The notes under the pieces: model-generated | The model's input: the letters and a program-made list of their open reading frames with translations, nothing else | What the model was told of the DNA's origin: nothing | The model's database searches: none | Shown here: positions 25,845 through 43,347 of the stretch, one piece after another | Numbering within the stretch: the stretch's first letter is position 1 | Layout: each line of letters begins with the position of its first letter | Assembly: GCF_003121985.1 (NCBI RefSeq) | Contig: NZ_QEWP01000010.1 | Location: forward strand, 62,001 to 126,000 | Direction: 5' to 3' | Source: Marinilabilia rubra | GTDB taxonomy: Bacteria; Bacteroidota; Bacteroidia; Bacteroidales; Marinilabiliaceae | Length of the DNA: 64,000 bases | Program-made: the position numbers and the translations under genes

Positions 25845-28076
25845 ATGATGAAAAATTTAAAATTGAATAAAATTATACTCTTTTTGAGTATTACGATTCT
25901 TTTTGCCATATCGGAGTTGCGGGCCGCTGAGAAATCCGGGCCCAATGTCATTGTCATTTTAACGGATGATCAGGGATATGGAGATGTTGGTTTTAACGGA
26001 TGCACAGACATCCCAACACCCAATATCGACCGGATTGCCAACAATGGCGTCAAGTTCACAAACGGATATGTGACCTACGCGGTTTGTGGTCCCAGCCGGG
26101 CTGGTTTGATTACCGGTCGTTATCAGGATCGTTTTGGTTTTGGGCGGAATCCATTGCTGGCACCCAATGATCCCGGCGAAGGACTTCCCTTGTCGGAGGA
26201 AACCATGGCCACTGTGCTTAATAAATCCGGGTACAAAAGTATGGCTCTTGGAAAGTGGCATCTTGGGGCACACCGCTCTCAATGGCCTTTAAACCGGGGG
26301 TTTGATGAGTTTTTTGGGTTTCTGAGTGGTGGACATCAATATTTTCCTGAACTATGGACACTTCAGAATCTTTCTGAAATAAAAGGACAGTGGGATGGTT
26401 ACAAAACCAAGCTGATGCACAATAATGGTCGGGTTGAAGAACAGGAATATTTGACTGATGCCCTTTCTCGTGAAGCTGTAAGTTTTGTTGAAAAGCAGGC
26501 CGGGGGATCTCCTTTTTTTATGTATCTGGCATATAATGCACCACATGCCCCCATGCAGGCCACTGAAAAATACCTTAAGCGTTTTAATCACATCAAAGAT
26601 GAGAAAAGACGCACTTATGCAGCAATGGTAAGTGCAGTGGATGATGGCGTGGGCCTGCTTTTGAATAAATTGGAAGAATTGAAGATAGATGATAATACCA
26701 TCGTTTTCTTTTTGTCCGATAACGGAGGACCTGAGGATCATAATGCTTCGGATAATGGTCCTTTGCGTGAAGGAAAATCGAGTCTCTATGAAGGAGGCAT
26801 TCATGTGCCTTTTGCCATGCAATGGCCCGGGCATGTTCCGGCAGGTATGGTCTATAACCATCCTGTAATTTCGCTTGACATTATGGCAACGGCTGTAGCT
26901 TTGGCTAATGCCGGGACCAAAAACCCATTGGATGGGGTGAATTTGATTCCATATCTAAAAGGTGAAAAGCAGGGCATCCCGCATAAAGAATTGTTCTGGC
27001 GTAAGTACGATCAGGATTGGCATGCAGTTCGGTCAAAAGATTACAAAATGCTTCGTAGGGGAGAGTCAGATACTGAATGGTATAACCTTTCAAAAGATAT
27101 TAGCGAAAAGAATGAGTTAGCAAAAGCTGAAATGAAAGATCCGGAGGAAATGCTGATGGCTCATGATAATTGGCTTTCAGAAATGAAAGATCCGGTTTTT
27201 TGGGGACTCATGCAGGGAGGAGAATACAATAAAAAGCATCCTTCCCGTTTCAGTATTCCATCTCCTTTAAGGATTGATTCTACGCCACCTCAAATTCCTG
27301 CCGGCTATGAATTATTGTGGGCCGAGGAGTTTGACCAACCGGGAAAACCGGATGAGAAATACTGGTCTTATGAAAACGGGTTTGTACGAAACAATGAGTT
27401 GCAATGGTATCAGCCGGACAATGCCATGGTTAAAAACGGGAAATTGGTAATTGAGGGAAAACGTGAGGAAGTCCGGAATCCAAACTACAACAAAAAGAGT
27501 GAAAACTGGCGGGAAAACCGCAAATACGCTGAATATACTTCTGCAAGTATCAATACCAAAGAAAAATTTACTTTTCAGTATGGCATTATGGAAGTGAGGG
27601 CCAGGGTAGACACCAGCATGGGATCCTGGCCGGCTATCTGGACCCTTGGTGCTGAGCGAAGATGGCCCGAAAAAGGTGAAGTGGATGTTATGGAGTATTA
27701 CCGACACGATGGCATCCCCAAAATCCTCGCCAATGCTGCCTGGGGGAATGAGAAAAATTACAGACCTGTATGGGATTCAGCACGGGTGCCTCTTTCGTCT
27801 TTTTTACAAAAAGACCCTGCCTGGCCGGAAAAGTTTCATGTTTGGAAAATGGTGTGGAACGAGAATGTTATCCAATTGTATCTTGATGAGGTTTTGCTCA
27901 ATGAAATTGATCTGGAGAAAGCCACTTACAGTGATGGGTTTAATCCCTTCAGGCAGCCCCATTATATTCTGCTCAATCTTGCTCTTGGCTCCAATGGAGG
28001 AGACCCTTCCAATACTCAGTTTCCACTGAAATATGAAGTAGATTATGTGAGGATATATCAGAGAAAATCAAATTAA
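25845..28076 (+). CDS. Sulfatase-GH16 fusion protein
   Basis: A single 743-residue frame joins two complete enzymes. Residues 1-27 are a signal peptide; about 30-475 are an S1 sulfatase with ILTDDQGYGD, CGPSR (Cys81), LGKWHLG and FLSDNGGPEDH. After a short Pro-rich link (STPPQIPAGYE, near 480), residues about 483-743 form a full GH16 domain beginning LLWAEEFD, with WPAIWTLG and the catalytic GEVDVMEYY (nucleophile Glu612, Asp614, acid/base Glu617) and ending VDYVRIYQ. There is no stop or restart between halves. GH16 enzymes cut beta-1,3/1,4 glucans and galactans; fused to a sulfatase it suggests coupled desulfation and endo-cleavage of one sulfated galactan. The GH16 looks laminarinase/galactanase-like rather than carrageenase-like; the specificity is inferred. 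Confidence 0.92.
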   Translation: MMKNLKLNKIILFLSITILFAISELRAAEKSGPNVIVILTDDQGYGDVGFNGCTDIPTPNIDRIANNGVKFTNGYVTYAVCGPSRAGLITGRYQDRFGFGRNPLLAPNDPGEGLPLSEETMATVLNKSGYKSMALGKWHLGAHRSQWPLNRGFDEFFGFLSGGHQYFPELWTLQNLSEIKGQWDGYKTKLMHNNGRVEEQEYLTDALSREAVSFVEKQAGGSPFFMYLAYNAPHAPMQATEKYLKRFNHIKDEKRRTYAAMVSAVDDGVGLLLNKLEELKIDDNTIVFFLSDNGGPEDHNASDNGPLREGKSSLYEGGIHVPFAMQWPGHVPAGMVYNHPVISLDIMATAVALANAGTKNPLDGVNLIPYLKGEKQGIPHKELFWRKYDQDWHAVRSKDYKMLRRGESDTEWYNLSKDISEKNELAKAEMKDPEEMLMAHDNWLSEMKDPVFWGLMQGGEYNKKHPSRFSIPSPLRIDSTPPQIPAGYELLWAEEFDQPGKPDEKYWSYENGFVRNNELQWYQPDNAMVKNGKLVIEGKREEVRNPNYNKKSENWRENRKYAEYTSASINTKEKFTFQYGIMEVRARVDTSMGSWPAIWTLGAERRWPEKGEVDVMEYYRHDGIPKILANAAWGNEKNYRPVWDSARVPLSSFLQKDPAWPEKFHVWKMVWNENVIQLYLDEVLLNEIDLEKATYSDGFNPFRQPHYILLNLALGSNGGDPSNTQFPLKYEVDYVRIYQRKSN

Positions 28077-28089
28077 AAAATCCTGGATT

Positions 28090-29619
28090 ATGAATAGAAA
28101 ATGGCTTATACTTCCACTGCTTATAATGATTCTGGGGTGTTCTGAAAAATCACCTGAAGAAGTACAACCGAATATTGTTGTCATCTATCTTGACGATCTT
28201 GGTTACGGAGATGTCAGCGCCTATGGAGCTACCGAACTGGAAACCCCCAATATTGATAATTTGGCCAATGGGGGCGTAAAATTCACCAATGGGTATGCTT
28301 CCAGCGCAACATGTACGCCAAGTCGTTATGCATTGCTTACAGGAGAATATCCCTGGCGCAATGAAGATGCCAATATCCTGCCGGGAACAGCTCCTTTGTT
28401 GATTGACACTGCACAGTCCACCTTGCCCAAGATGCTGAAAAGTCAGGGCTATCAGACCGGAATCGTAGGCAAATGGCATCTTGGACTTGGTAATGGCAAT
28501 GTTGATTGGAATACTACAATTGCTCCTGGTCCCAATGAAGTGGGTTTCGATTATTCGTTCATTATGGCTGCCACTCAGGATCGTGTACCTACTGTTTACA
28601 TTGAAAACGGGAATGTGGTGCGTCTGGAAAAGGACGATCCAATATCTGTGGATTACCAGAATAATTTCGAAGGAGAGCCTACCGGAAAGGATAATCCTGA
28701 GATGCTGAAAATGAAATGGCACCATGGCCATAACAGCAGCATTGTTAACGGGATTCCCCGGATTGGCTATATGAAAGGAGGAGAATCGGCAAAATGGGTG
28801 GATGAAAATATGGCAGATACCTTTCTTCTCAGGGCTCAGCAATACGTGAAAAGGCACAAAGATGAACCCTTTTTCCTCTATTATGCTATGCAGCAGCCTC
28901 ATGTGCCACGTACTCCTCATCCTCGTTTTGTGGGGACATCAGGAATGGGGCCGCGTGGAGATGTAATTGTGGAGGCTGATTGGTGTATCGGGCAATTTGT
29001 TAAAACGCTTGAAGAAGAAGACCTTCTGGAGAATACTTTGATTGTATTTTCAAGTGACAACGGCCCGGTGTTGAATGATGGGTATTACGACGATGCTGTG
29101 GAAAAACTTGGCGACCATAAACCCCGGGGACCATTAAGAGGAGGAAAATACAGCTTGTTTGAAGCCGGTACCAGGGTCCCATTTATCACCTACTGGAAAG
29201 GGCATATAAACCCGCAAACTTCTGATGCCCTGGTCAGCCAGATGGATTTATTTAATTCTCTAGCAGCACTTGTGGGGGGTGAAAAACAAGGCCCTGACAG
29301 TAAGAATTTCCTGAATGTGTTTCTTGGTCAGAGTGACCAGGGAAGAGAGCATCTTATTCTGGAGGCAACTTCACGTACGGCACTACGGAAAGGTGATTGG
29401 ATTATGATCCCTCCGTACAACGGTCCTGCAGTTAATGAGCTGGTAGATATTGAGTTGGGTAACTCTGAAAGTTACCAGCTTTATAATCTCAGAGAAGATA
29501 TTGGGCAACAGAATAATCTGGCCAAAGAGAAGCCGGAAAAACTGAAGGAGATGCTAAAGCTGTTTGAGGAGATACGAGGAACTAATTATGCCAACACCAG
29601 GGAATTGGAGTTAAAATAA
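28090..29619 (+). CDS. S1-family sulfatase lipoprotein
   Basis: A 509-residue sulfatase with lipobox MILGC (Cys17), so it is membrane anchored. Core motifs are VIYLDDLGYGD, CTPSR (Cys75), GKWHLGLG and FSSDNGPVLNDG. It shares the insertion pattern with the next gene and with the one at 48007 (DWN, then GPNEVGFDYSF, ATQDRVPT, NGIPRIGYM), so the three form one subfamily; by memory they resemble S1_15, which is unverified. It sits 13 bp after the fusion gene and 70 bp before its paralogue. Confidence 0.93.
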   Translation: MNRKWLILPLLIMILGCSEKSPEEVQPNIVVIYLDDLGYGDVSAYGATELETPNIDNLANGGVKFTNGYASSATCTPSRYALLTGEYPWRNEDANILPGTAPLLIDTAQSTLPKMLKSQGYQTGIVGKWHLGLGNGNVDWNTTIAPGPNEVGFDYSFIMAATQDRVPTVYIENGNVVRLEKDDPISVDYQNNFEGEPTGKDNPEMLKMKWHHGHNSSIVNGIPRIGYMKGGESAKWVDENMADTFLLRAQQYVKRHKDEPFFLYYAMQQPHVPRTPHPRFVGTSGMGPRGDVIVEADWCIGQFVKTLEEEDLLENTLIVFSSDNGPVLNDGYYDDAVEKLGDHKPRGPLRGGKYSLFEAGTRVPFITYWKGHINPQTSDALVSQMDLFNSLAALVGGEKQGPDSKNFLNVFLGQSDQGREHLILEATSRTALRKGDWIMIPPYNGPAVNELVDIELGNSESYQLYNLREDIGQQNNLAKEKPEKLKEMLKLFEEIRGTNYANTRELELK

Positions 29620-29689
29620 ATGCTTTTAGAGTTGAGATGAAATATAGAATAACAAGGAAATAACAGTAAAGAAATCAATATTTAATACA

Positions 29690-34397
<4,708 letters not shown>

Positions 34398-34412
34398 TAT
34401 TTAATTAGGTTA

Positions 34413-34447
34413 CAGGAAAGGAGGCTGTGTAAGGTCTGCCTTTCCTG
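34413..34447 (+). terminator. Hairpin between the GH2 gene and the next sulfatase
   Basis: CAGGAAAGG (34413-34421) pairs perfectly with CCTTTCCTG (34439-34447) around a 17-base loop. No T-run follows, so it may be a weak terminator or a transcript-stability structure splitting the operon here. Confidence 0.5.
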
Positions 34448-34471
34448 CCTATTATCAAAAGCAGTTAGAAA

Positions 34472-35923
34472 ATGGTTAATAAAAAAAAATCAATGTTTGG
34501 TTCAGGGAAAGCTTTACTACTGGTTTCAGCCGTATTACTTTCAGGGATTCTGGGCTGCCAATCTTCTAAATCGAATAAGAACCCCGGGGAAAGTCCCAAG
34601 CCTAATGTGGTAGTTCTTTTAGTGGATGATGCCGGGTATGCTGACTTTGGATTTGCCGGGTCTGAGGATATGGAAACACCTAATATTGATAAGCTGGCCC
34701 GCGATGGAGTTGTATTTACAGATGCCCATGTCTCCGCTACCGTTTGCGGTCCTTCACGGGCGGGGTTAATAACAGGAAGATATCAACAGCGCTTTGGTTT
34801 TGAGTGTAATCCTTCTAACTCTTTTGCCGGTCTTGACCTTCAGGAGGAAACCATTGGAGATGCCATGAAAAAGGCCGGGTATGTAACAGCTGCTTTTGGC
34901 AAATGGCACCTGGGCCATGATCCTGAATATCGCCCCAATGCAAGAGGATTTGATTATTTCTGGGGTTTTTTGTCAGGTGGACGTCATTACTTTCCTAATG
35001 ACCAACAAGATCAACCGGGTCACTCACACTCCATTCGCGAGAATGATGATTTTACTGAATTCGAAGGGTATTTGACGGATCGACTGGGAGAAAAGGCCGT
35101 GGAATTTATTGATCGTAATAAGGAAAAACCCTTTTTTATTTACTGGGCACCCAATGCAGTACATACGCCGATGGAGGCAACTGAAGAGGATATTTCAAGG
35201 TATGAGGGACATCCCCGGCAGGAGTTGGCGGCCATGACCTGGGCTTTGGACCGGGCTGTTGGTAATATTAAAGATAAACTGGAAAAAGAAAACCTATTGG
35301 ACAATACCCTGATCTTTTTTCTCAGTGATAACGGCGGTGCGCATAATAATCAATCTTCCAATGCTCCGCTCAAAGGATTTAAAGGCAATAAATATGAAGG
35401 TGGTATGAGGGTGCCGTTTTTTATGCATTGGCCTGCAATAATTGATGGAGGTAAAACCTTTGATGGCCTCACATCGGCTTTCGATATTTTTGCAACCAGC
35501 CTCGATGCTGCCGGGGTTCCAGAAGAGGCACTTACAAATCTGGATGGTGTCAGTTTACTGCCTTATTTGGAAGAGAAAAAAGATGAAGATCCCCATGAAA
35601 AGTTATTCTGGCGAAAAGATCAGGCTGCTGCTGCCCGGGTGGGGGATTATAAATTAATCAGGGTTGAACGCCTTGGTTACCGGTTATATAATTTAAGAGA
35701 AAACCTGGGCGAAACAGATAATTTGACTGACCAAAATGAACAGACGTTTAAAGCTTTGAAAAAACAGTTGTCAAAATGGGAGAAAGATAAGATGGAACCC
35801 CTGTGGACTGAAAGCCAAACCTGGGATACCATTACATGGATGATTCATCAGGATTTGTTTCTGAACCGCGAGGTACGGGTTAAAAATCCGCGTCAGTTGC
35901 AGGAATATCGAAATCAAAAATAG
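34472..35923 (+). CDS. S1-family sulfatase lipoprotein
   Basis: A 483-residue sulfatase with a long charged start and lipobox GILGC (Cys29). The motifs are VLLVDDAGYADFG, CGPSR (Cys92), FGKWHLGHDPEYRPNARGFDYFWG and FLSDNGGAHNN. It resembles the sulfatase half of the fusion at 25845 (both have GLITGRYQ, RFGF/FGFGRN, and FLSGG with HYFP/QYFP), so these two form a second sulfatase subfamily here. The C-terminus has an extra basic stretch (VRVKNPRQLQEYRNQK). Confidence 0.93.
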   Translation: MVNKKKSMFGSGKALLLVSAVLLSGILGCQSSKSNKNPGESPKPNVVVLLVDDAGYADFGFAGSEDMETPNIDKLARDGVVFTDAHVSATVCGPSRAGLITGRYQQRFGFECNPSNSFAGLDLQEETIGDAMKKAGYVTAAFGKWHLGHDPEYRPNARGFDYFWGFLSGGRHYFPNDQQDQPGHSHSIRENDDFTEFEGYLTDRLGEKAVEFIDRNKEKPFFIYWAPNAVHTPMEATEEDISRYEGHPRQELAAMTWALDRAVGNIKDKLEKENLLDNTLIFFLSDNGGAHNNQSSNAPLKGFKGNKYEGGMRVPFFMHWPAIIDGGKTFDGLTSAFDIFATSLDAAGVPEEALTNLDGVSLLPYLEEKKDEDPHEKLFWRKDQAAAARVGDYKLIRVERLGYRLYNLRENLGETDNLTDQNEQTFKALKKQLSKWEKDKMEPLWTESQTWDTITWMIHQDLFLNREVRVKNPRQLQEYRNQK

Positions 35924-35988
35924 GTAGTGTTGTGAATCATTTTAAAAAATAGTGAGGTGATAAATGTACATTACCAAAAACATCGAAT

Positions 35989-37395
35989 ATGAAATTTGTA
36001 ACAAATATTTCTATTGTTCTGATTATATCACTTATTTCTTGTAGTAATAATACAAGAGATAAAGTAAAACCAAATATAGTCATTATAAACATCGATGATA
36101 TGGGTTGGAAAGATGTTGGTTATATGGGAAGTGAATATTACGAAACACCCAATATCGATAGTATGGCAGCCTCTGGAATGGTATTTACCAATGGATATGC
36201 TGCCGCAGCAAATTGTGCACCTAGTAGGGCATGTTTAATGACTGGTAAGTGGACACCCCGTCATGGAATATATACAGTTGGATCCTCTGAAAGGGGAGCT
36301 TCAAAACACCGTAAACTGATTCCTACTAAAAACACTACCACATTAGCTGAAACTGAAAAGTATGAAATTATTCCAGAGGTATTAAGTCAAAATGGTTATA
36401 AAATTTGTCATGCGGGTAAATGGCATTTAAGCGATAATCCTTTAGAATATGGTTTTGAAGTAAATATTGGCGGAGGACACAATGGTCGTCCGAAAAGTTA
36501 TTACCCACCTTATAAAAATGTTAAAATAAAAGGGGGTAATAATGATTATCTAACCGATTTAATAATGGAAAAAACCATAGAGTTTGTTGATACCGCTTCA
36601 TCTCCATTTTTTCTCAACTATGCACCTTATGCTGTGCATACTCCGATTCATCCAGTAAAGAGTTTAATTGAAAAATATAATCAAAAACCTGGATCGAACG
36701 GTCAGAATAATGCGAAATATGCCACAATGGTAGAAAACCTTGATAGAAATATTGGTTTATTGATTTCAAAATTAAAGGAAAAAGGACTATTCAATAATAC
36801 TCTTATTGTTTTCACGTCTGACAATGGTGGCGTGTTTGGTATAACCGATCAACATCCCTTAAGAGCTGGAAAAGGAAGTTATTATGAAGGAGGTATACGT
36901 GTACCTTTTTTCTTTGTTTATAGGGACAAAGTAAGTAAAAATTCTAAAAGTAATATTCCAATAACTAACCTAGATATATTTCCAACCATCTTACATTACG
37001 CAGGCATTAATAATACTGAGCTAAAATTAGATGGTATTAATATATCTTCAATTTTAGAGGGGGAAACAGATAAATTAGACCGTCCACTTTATTGGCATTT
37101 CCCTATTTATTTACAAGCATCCAATACTCATGCTATTGAAGATAGTGAAGATCGTGATTCTTTATTCAGAACCCGTCCGGGGTCTGTAATAAGATATGAG
37201 AATTGGAAGCTACACTATTATTTCGAAAATAATGAAATTGAGCTTTACAACTTAGAAGAAGATATTGGAGAAAGAAATAATCTTGCGGAAAAAGAAACTG
37301 AGAAAAGGGATGAAATGTTAAATTATTTAAAGAATTGGTGGGATGAGACAAAAGCTCCGATTCCCACAAGGGTGAATCCTGAATATAGAAATTGA
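35989..37395 (+). CDS. S1-family sulfatase lipoprotein, AT-rich
   Basis: A 468-residue sulfatase with lipobox LISC (Cys18). Motifs: IINIDDMGWKDVGYMG, CAPSR (Cys76), AGKWHLSD and FTSDNGGVFG. It groups with the last sulfatase of the locus (49623): shared DDMGWKD/DDLGWKD, ETPN/QTPN, the gap before KWHL, and tails of the form PTRVNPEYRN / PSANPAYDP. Its DNA is clearly richer in A and T than the genes on either side (codons such as ATA, AAT, TTA, AGA dominate), so it may have been acquired separately. A gap with a gene stub follows. Confidence 0.92.
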   Translation: MKFVTNISIVLIISLISCSNNTRDKVKPNIVIINIDDMGWKDVGYMGSEYYETPNIDSMAASGMVFTNGYAAAANCAPSRACLMTGKWTPRHGIYTVGSSERGASKHRKLIPTKNTTTLAETEKYEIIPEVLSQNGYKICHAGKWHLSDNPLEYGFEVNIGGGHNGRPKSYYPPYKNVKIKGGNNDYLTDLIMEKTIEFVDTASSPFFLNYAPYAVHTPIHPVKSLIEKYNQKPGSNGQNNAKYATMVENLDRNIGLLISKLKEKGLFNNTLIVFTSDNGGVFGITDQHPLRAGKGSYYEGGIRVPFFFVYRDKVSKNSKSNIPITNLDIFPTILHYAGINNTELKLDGINISSILEGETDKLDRPLYWHFPIYLQASNTHAIEDSEDRDSLFRTRPGSVIRYENWKLHYYFENNEIELYNLEEDIGERNNLAEKETEKRDEMLNYLKNWWDETKAPIPTRVNPEYRN

Positions 37396-37785
37396 CTAAA
37401 AAACGAATGCTCAACGTAGTATCAAAGGAATAGCCGAAATTGCAGTAAATTAAAGGGGGTTTAGCCCACTTCAATTTGCGTGCAACTTGATAGTTAAATA
37501 CCACTCAGTCGGCCACTATTTTTATACCAAACGTAACAGGTTGGCCGGGGAATGAGTTCTGAAGAAGATAATGCTCATTTTTCAATGTGGTGTATGATAC
37601 ATTCTCCTTTGCTAGGATAAACGTAACTAATATGAGCAATAAAGAATTGGAGACTATAACCAATAAAGAATTAACATCTCCAATTTAAAGACAATAAATA
37701 GTGTTTATCCATGATTTCCCATTTGGGATATGTGATTTTTAAAGGTGTTGAATTGATAGTATTTGGGAATAATAAAACTTTGATT
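37396..37785. other. Gap of about 390 bp with no supported gene
   Basis: AT-rich sequence with several stops in all frames. It includes a 9-base inverted pair (AATTGGAGA / TCTCCAATT near 37650-37685). No promoter is placed confidently. The change in codon style on either side of this gap suggests a recombination boundary. Confidence 0.4.
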
Positions 37786-41038
<3,253 letters not shown>

Positions 41039-41092
41039 CCTGTCGAATCGCAATAGAATTGATTAATAATGTAAAATTAGAACAAAGACGAG

Positions 41093-43267
41093 ATGGTAAA
41101 AATAAATTCACTAATTACAGTGTGCGTATTGATTTGTGTGTCTTGTATAACCAGGGCGCAGGTAATCCATATTGAAACAAACAATTCTTCGTTGGTTTAC
41201 GGCGTATACAAAAACAAACTGAAACAAATTCATTTTGGGAACAGCCTTAGTACAACAGAAGGCATCGATGCTATATCAACATCCTTCGACGAAGCTTACC
41301 CATCATTTGGTAACGGATGCTCTAACGAAGTAGCTTTAATTGCTACCCACGACGACGGTACTATGGCTACCGACTTAATGTACGAGTCGCACAAGCAACA
41401 GCTCGATGGCAATATTCAAACAACAACCATTAAGCTGAAAGACGAAAAGAAACCATTTTTTGTTGAATTGAACTTTAAAGCCTACCAAGCCGAAAATGTA
41501 ATTGAACAATGGGTAAGCATCCGTCACACCGAAAAAAAACCGGTAAAGCTGGAGCAGTTTGCATCAACAGCACTCGGGTTTAAAGCCGAAAGCTACTACT
41601 TAACGCATTTCCATGGTAGTTGGGCGCAGGAGATGCAACTGGTTGAAGAAAAGTTAAACAACGGCATAAAACTGGTTGAAACAAAACGCGGAGTTCGCTC
41701 TACTGAATACGAAAACCCATCGTTTGTTTTATCGCTCAACCAACAAGCTTCCGACCATTATGGCGAAGTGGTAATGGGCGCTTTGGCATGGTCGGGCAAT
41801 TTCAGACTTTCCTTTCAGGTGGAAGATAGAGATTACTGCCAGTTAACTGCGGGTATCAATCCCTTTGCTTCCGACTATTTATTATCGCCCAAAGAGGAAT
41901 TTGTAACACCACGCGTGATTTACACATACAGCAACTCGGGCAAGAACCAAGGCTCCATTAACCTTCACCGTTGGGCTCGCAAGTATAACTTACGCGATGG
42001 CGACCAGGTTCGCCCTATTGTGTTAAACAGTTGGGAAGGTGCCTACTTTAAGTTCGACGCAGCCAAGCTAAAGTCGATGATGGACGGTGCTGCCGAAATG
42101 GGTGTGGAAATTTTTGTGCTCGACGATGGTTGGTTTGGCAACAAATACCCACGCAACAGCGATAAAGCTGGTTTGGGCGATTGGGAAGTAAACCAGGAAA
42201 AACTACCAGCCGGCATCGGCGATTTAATTGACCATGCCGAAAGCAAAGGGCTAAAATTCGGAATTTGGGTAGAACCTGAAATGGTAAACCCTAAAAGCGA
42301 ACTGGCCGAAAATCACCCGGAGTGGATAATTCAACGTAAAAACGACCGCGAGCAGATGCTGGAACGCAACCAGTTACTGCTGGACTTATCGAACCCTGAA
42401 GTACAGGACTTTGTATTCGGTGTGGTAGATAACGTACTTACGGATAATCCGCGCATAGTTTATGTAAAATGGGATGCCAACCGACATGTACAAAACTTTG
42501 GTTCTACCTACTTAGATGACGAAAAGCAATCGCACTTGTGGATTGATTACACCAAAGGACTGGAAAGCGTATTGGCCCGATTGAACGAAAAATACCCCGA
42601 TATTATTTTCCAGGCTTGTGCCTCTGGTGGCGGAAGGGTCGACTACGGTGCGCTTAAATACACCCACGAGTTTTGGGCAAGCGACAATACCGACGCTTAC
42701 GAGCGTTTGTTTATTCAATGGGGAACCAACCATATTTATCCCCCTATTGCAACAGGTGCACACATCACCAAATCACCCAATCATCAAACAAACAGACATA
42801 CACCGCTTAAATTCCGTTGCGACATGGCCTTTGGCGGACGACTTGGCTTAGAATTAAGCCCTGATATCTTAAGCGAAAAGGACGTTGTCTACGTTAAGCA
42901 AGTGCTTGAAACCTATAAAGCCAACAGGGACATCATACAATTTGGCGATTTGTACCGCTTATACTCCCCTTACGATGACGATGGCTTTGCCGCCATAAGT
43001 TATGTTACTCCGGAAAAAGACAAGGCTATTGTTATGGCTTACAGTCACGAGTTTCACCGCAGGGAAGAACGTGCTTTAATCAGGTTCCAGGGTTTAGAGG
43101 ATAATGCCGTGTATAAAATAAGCGAATTGAACCGCAGGGCTAAGCGCAGCAAAGTGAAAGAAGTAGGCTTGGAAGTTTCCGGTTCTATTTTAATGAACCG
43201 AGGTTTACCAATGGATATGAAAAAACCTTACGAAAGTGTGGTGTTGAAACTTGAGAAGGTAAAGTAA
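41093..43267 (+). CDS. GH36 alpha-galactosidase, secreted
   Basis: A 724-residue clan GH-D retaining enzyme that removes alpha-linked galactose. The signal peptide ends SCITRAQ (about residue 23). It has the N-terminal beta-supersandwich, the barrel motif LDDGWFG, then FGIWVEPEMVNPKSEL, nucleophile Asp461 in YVKWDANR, CASGGGRVDYG, and acid/base Asp531 in FWASDNTD, all standard for GH36. It shows that the target glycan has alpha-galactosyl residues, as branches or in the backbone. It starts 54 bp after the GH2 gene. Confidence 0.94.
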   Translation: MVKINSLITVCVLICVSCITRAQVIHIETNNSSLVYGVYKNKLKQIHFGNSLSTTEGIDAISTSFDEAYPSFGNGCSNEVALIATHDDGTMATDLMYESHKQQLDGNIQTTTIKLKDEKKPFFVELNFKAYQAENVIEQWVSIRHTEKKPVKLEQFASTALGFKAESYYLTHFHGSWAQEMQLVEEKLNNGIKLVETKRGVRSTEYENPSFVLSLNQQASDHYGEVVMGALAWSGNFRLSFQVEDRDYCQLTAGINPFASDYLLSPKEEFVTPRVIYTYSNSGKNQGSINLHRWARKYNLRDGDQVRPIVLNSWEGAYFKFDAAKLKSMMDGAAEMGVEIFVLDDGWFGNKYPRNSDKAGLGDWEVNQEKLPAGIGDLIDHAESKGLKFGIWVEPEMVNPKSELAENHPEWIIQRKNDREQMLERNQLLLDLSNPEVQDFVFGVVDNVLTDNPRIVYVKWDANRHVQNFGSTYLDDEKQSHLWIDYTKGLESVLARLNEKYPDIIFQACASGGGRVDYGALKYTHEFWASDNTDAYERLFIQWGTNHIYPPIATGAHITKSPNHQTNRHTPLKFRCDMAFGGRLGLELSPDILSEKDVVYVKQVLETYKANRDIIQFGDLYRLYSPYDDDGFAAISYVTPEKDKAIVMAYSHEFHRREERALIRFQGLEDNAVYKISELNRRAKRSKVKEVGLEVSGSILMNRGLPMDMKKPYESVVLKLEKVK

Positions 43268-43287
43268 TAATAAACTTACAACTCGGA

Positions 43288-43317
43288 GTGCGATCTCGCT
43301 TTCTGGCGGGATTGCAC
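43288..43317 (+). promoter_or_regulatory. Hairpin between the GH36 and GH2-like genes
   Basis: GTGCGATCTCGC (43288-43299) pairs with GCGGGATTGCAC (43306-43317) over 12 positions, including G-U pairs, with a 6-base loop. It sits 20 bp after the GH36 stop and 30 bp before the next start. It could trim or stabilise the mRNA; there is no T-run for a classical terminator. Confidence 0.45.
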
Positions 43318-43347
43318 CTCAAGTATCAAATAATAAAAGATCCTACA

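Noticed and set aside
28150-28920. 256-codon open frame on the minus strand
   Set aside because: It is antisense to a clear sulfatase and has no signal or domain; the sense frame has all the catalytic motifs.
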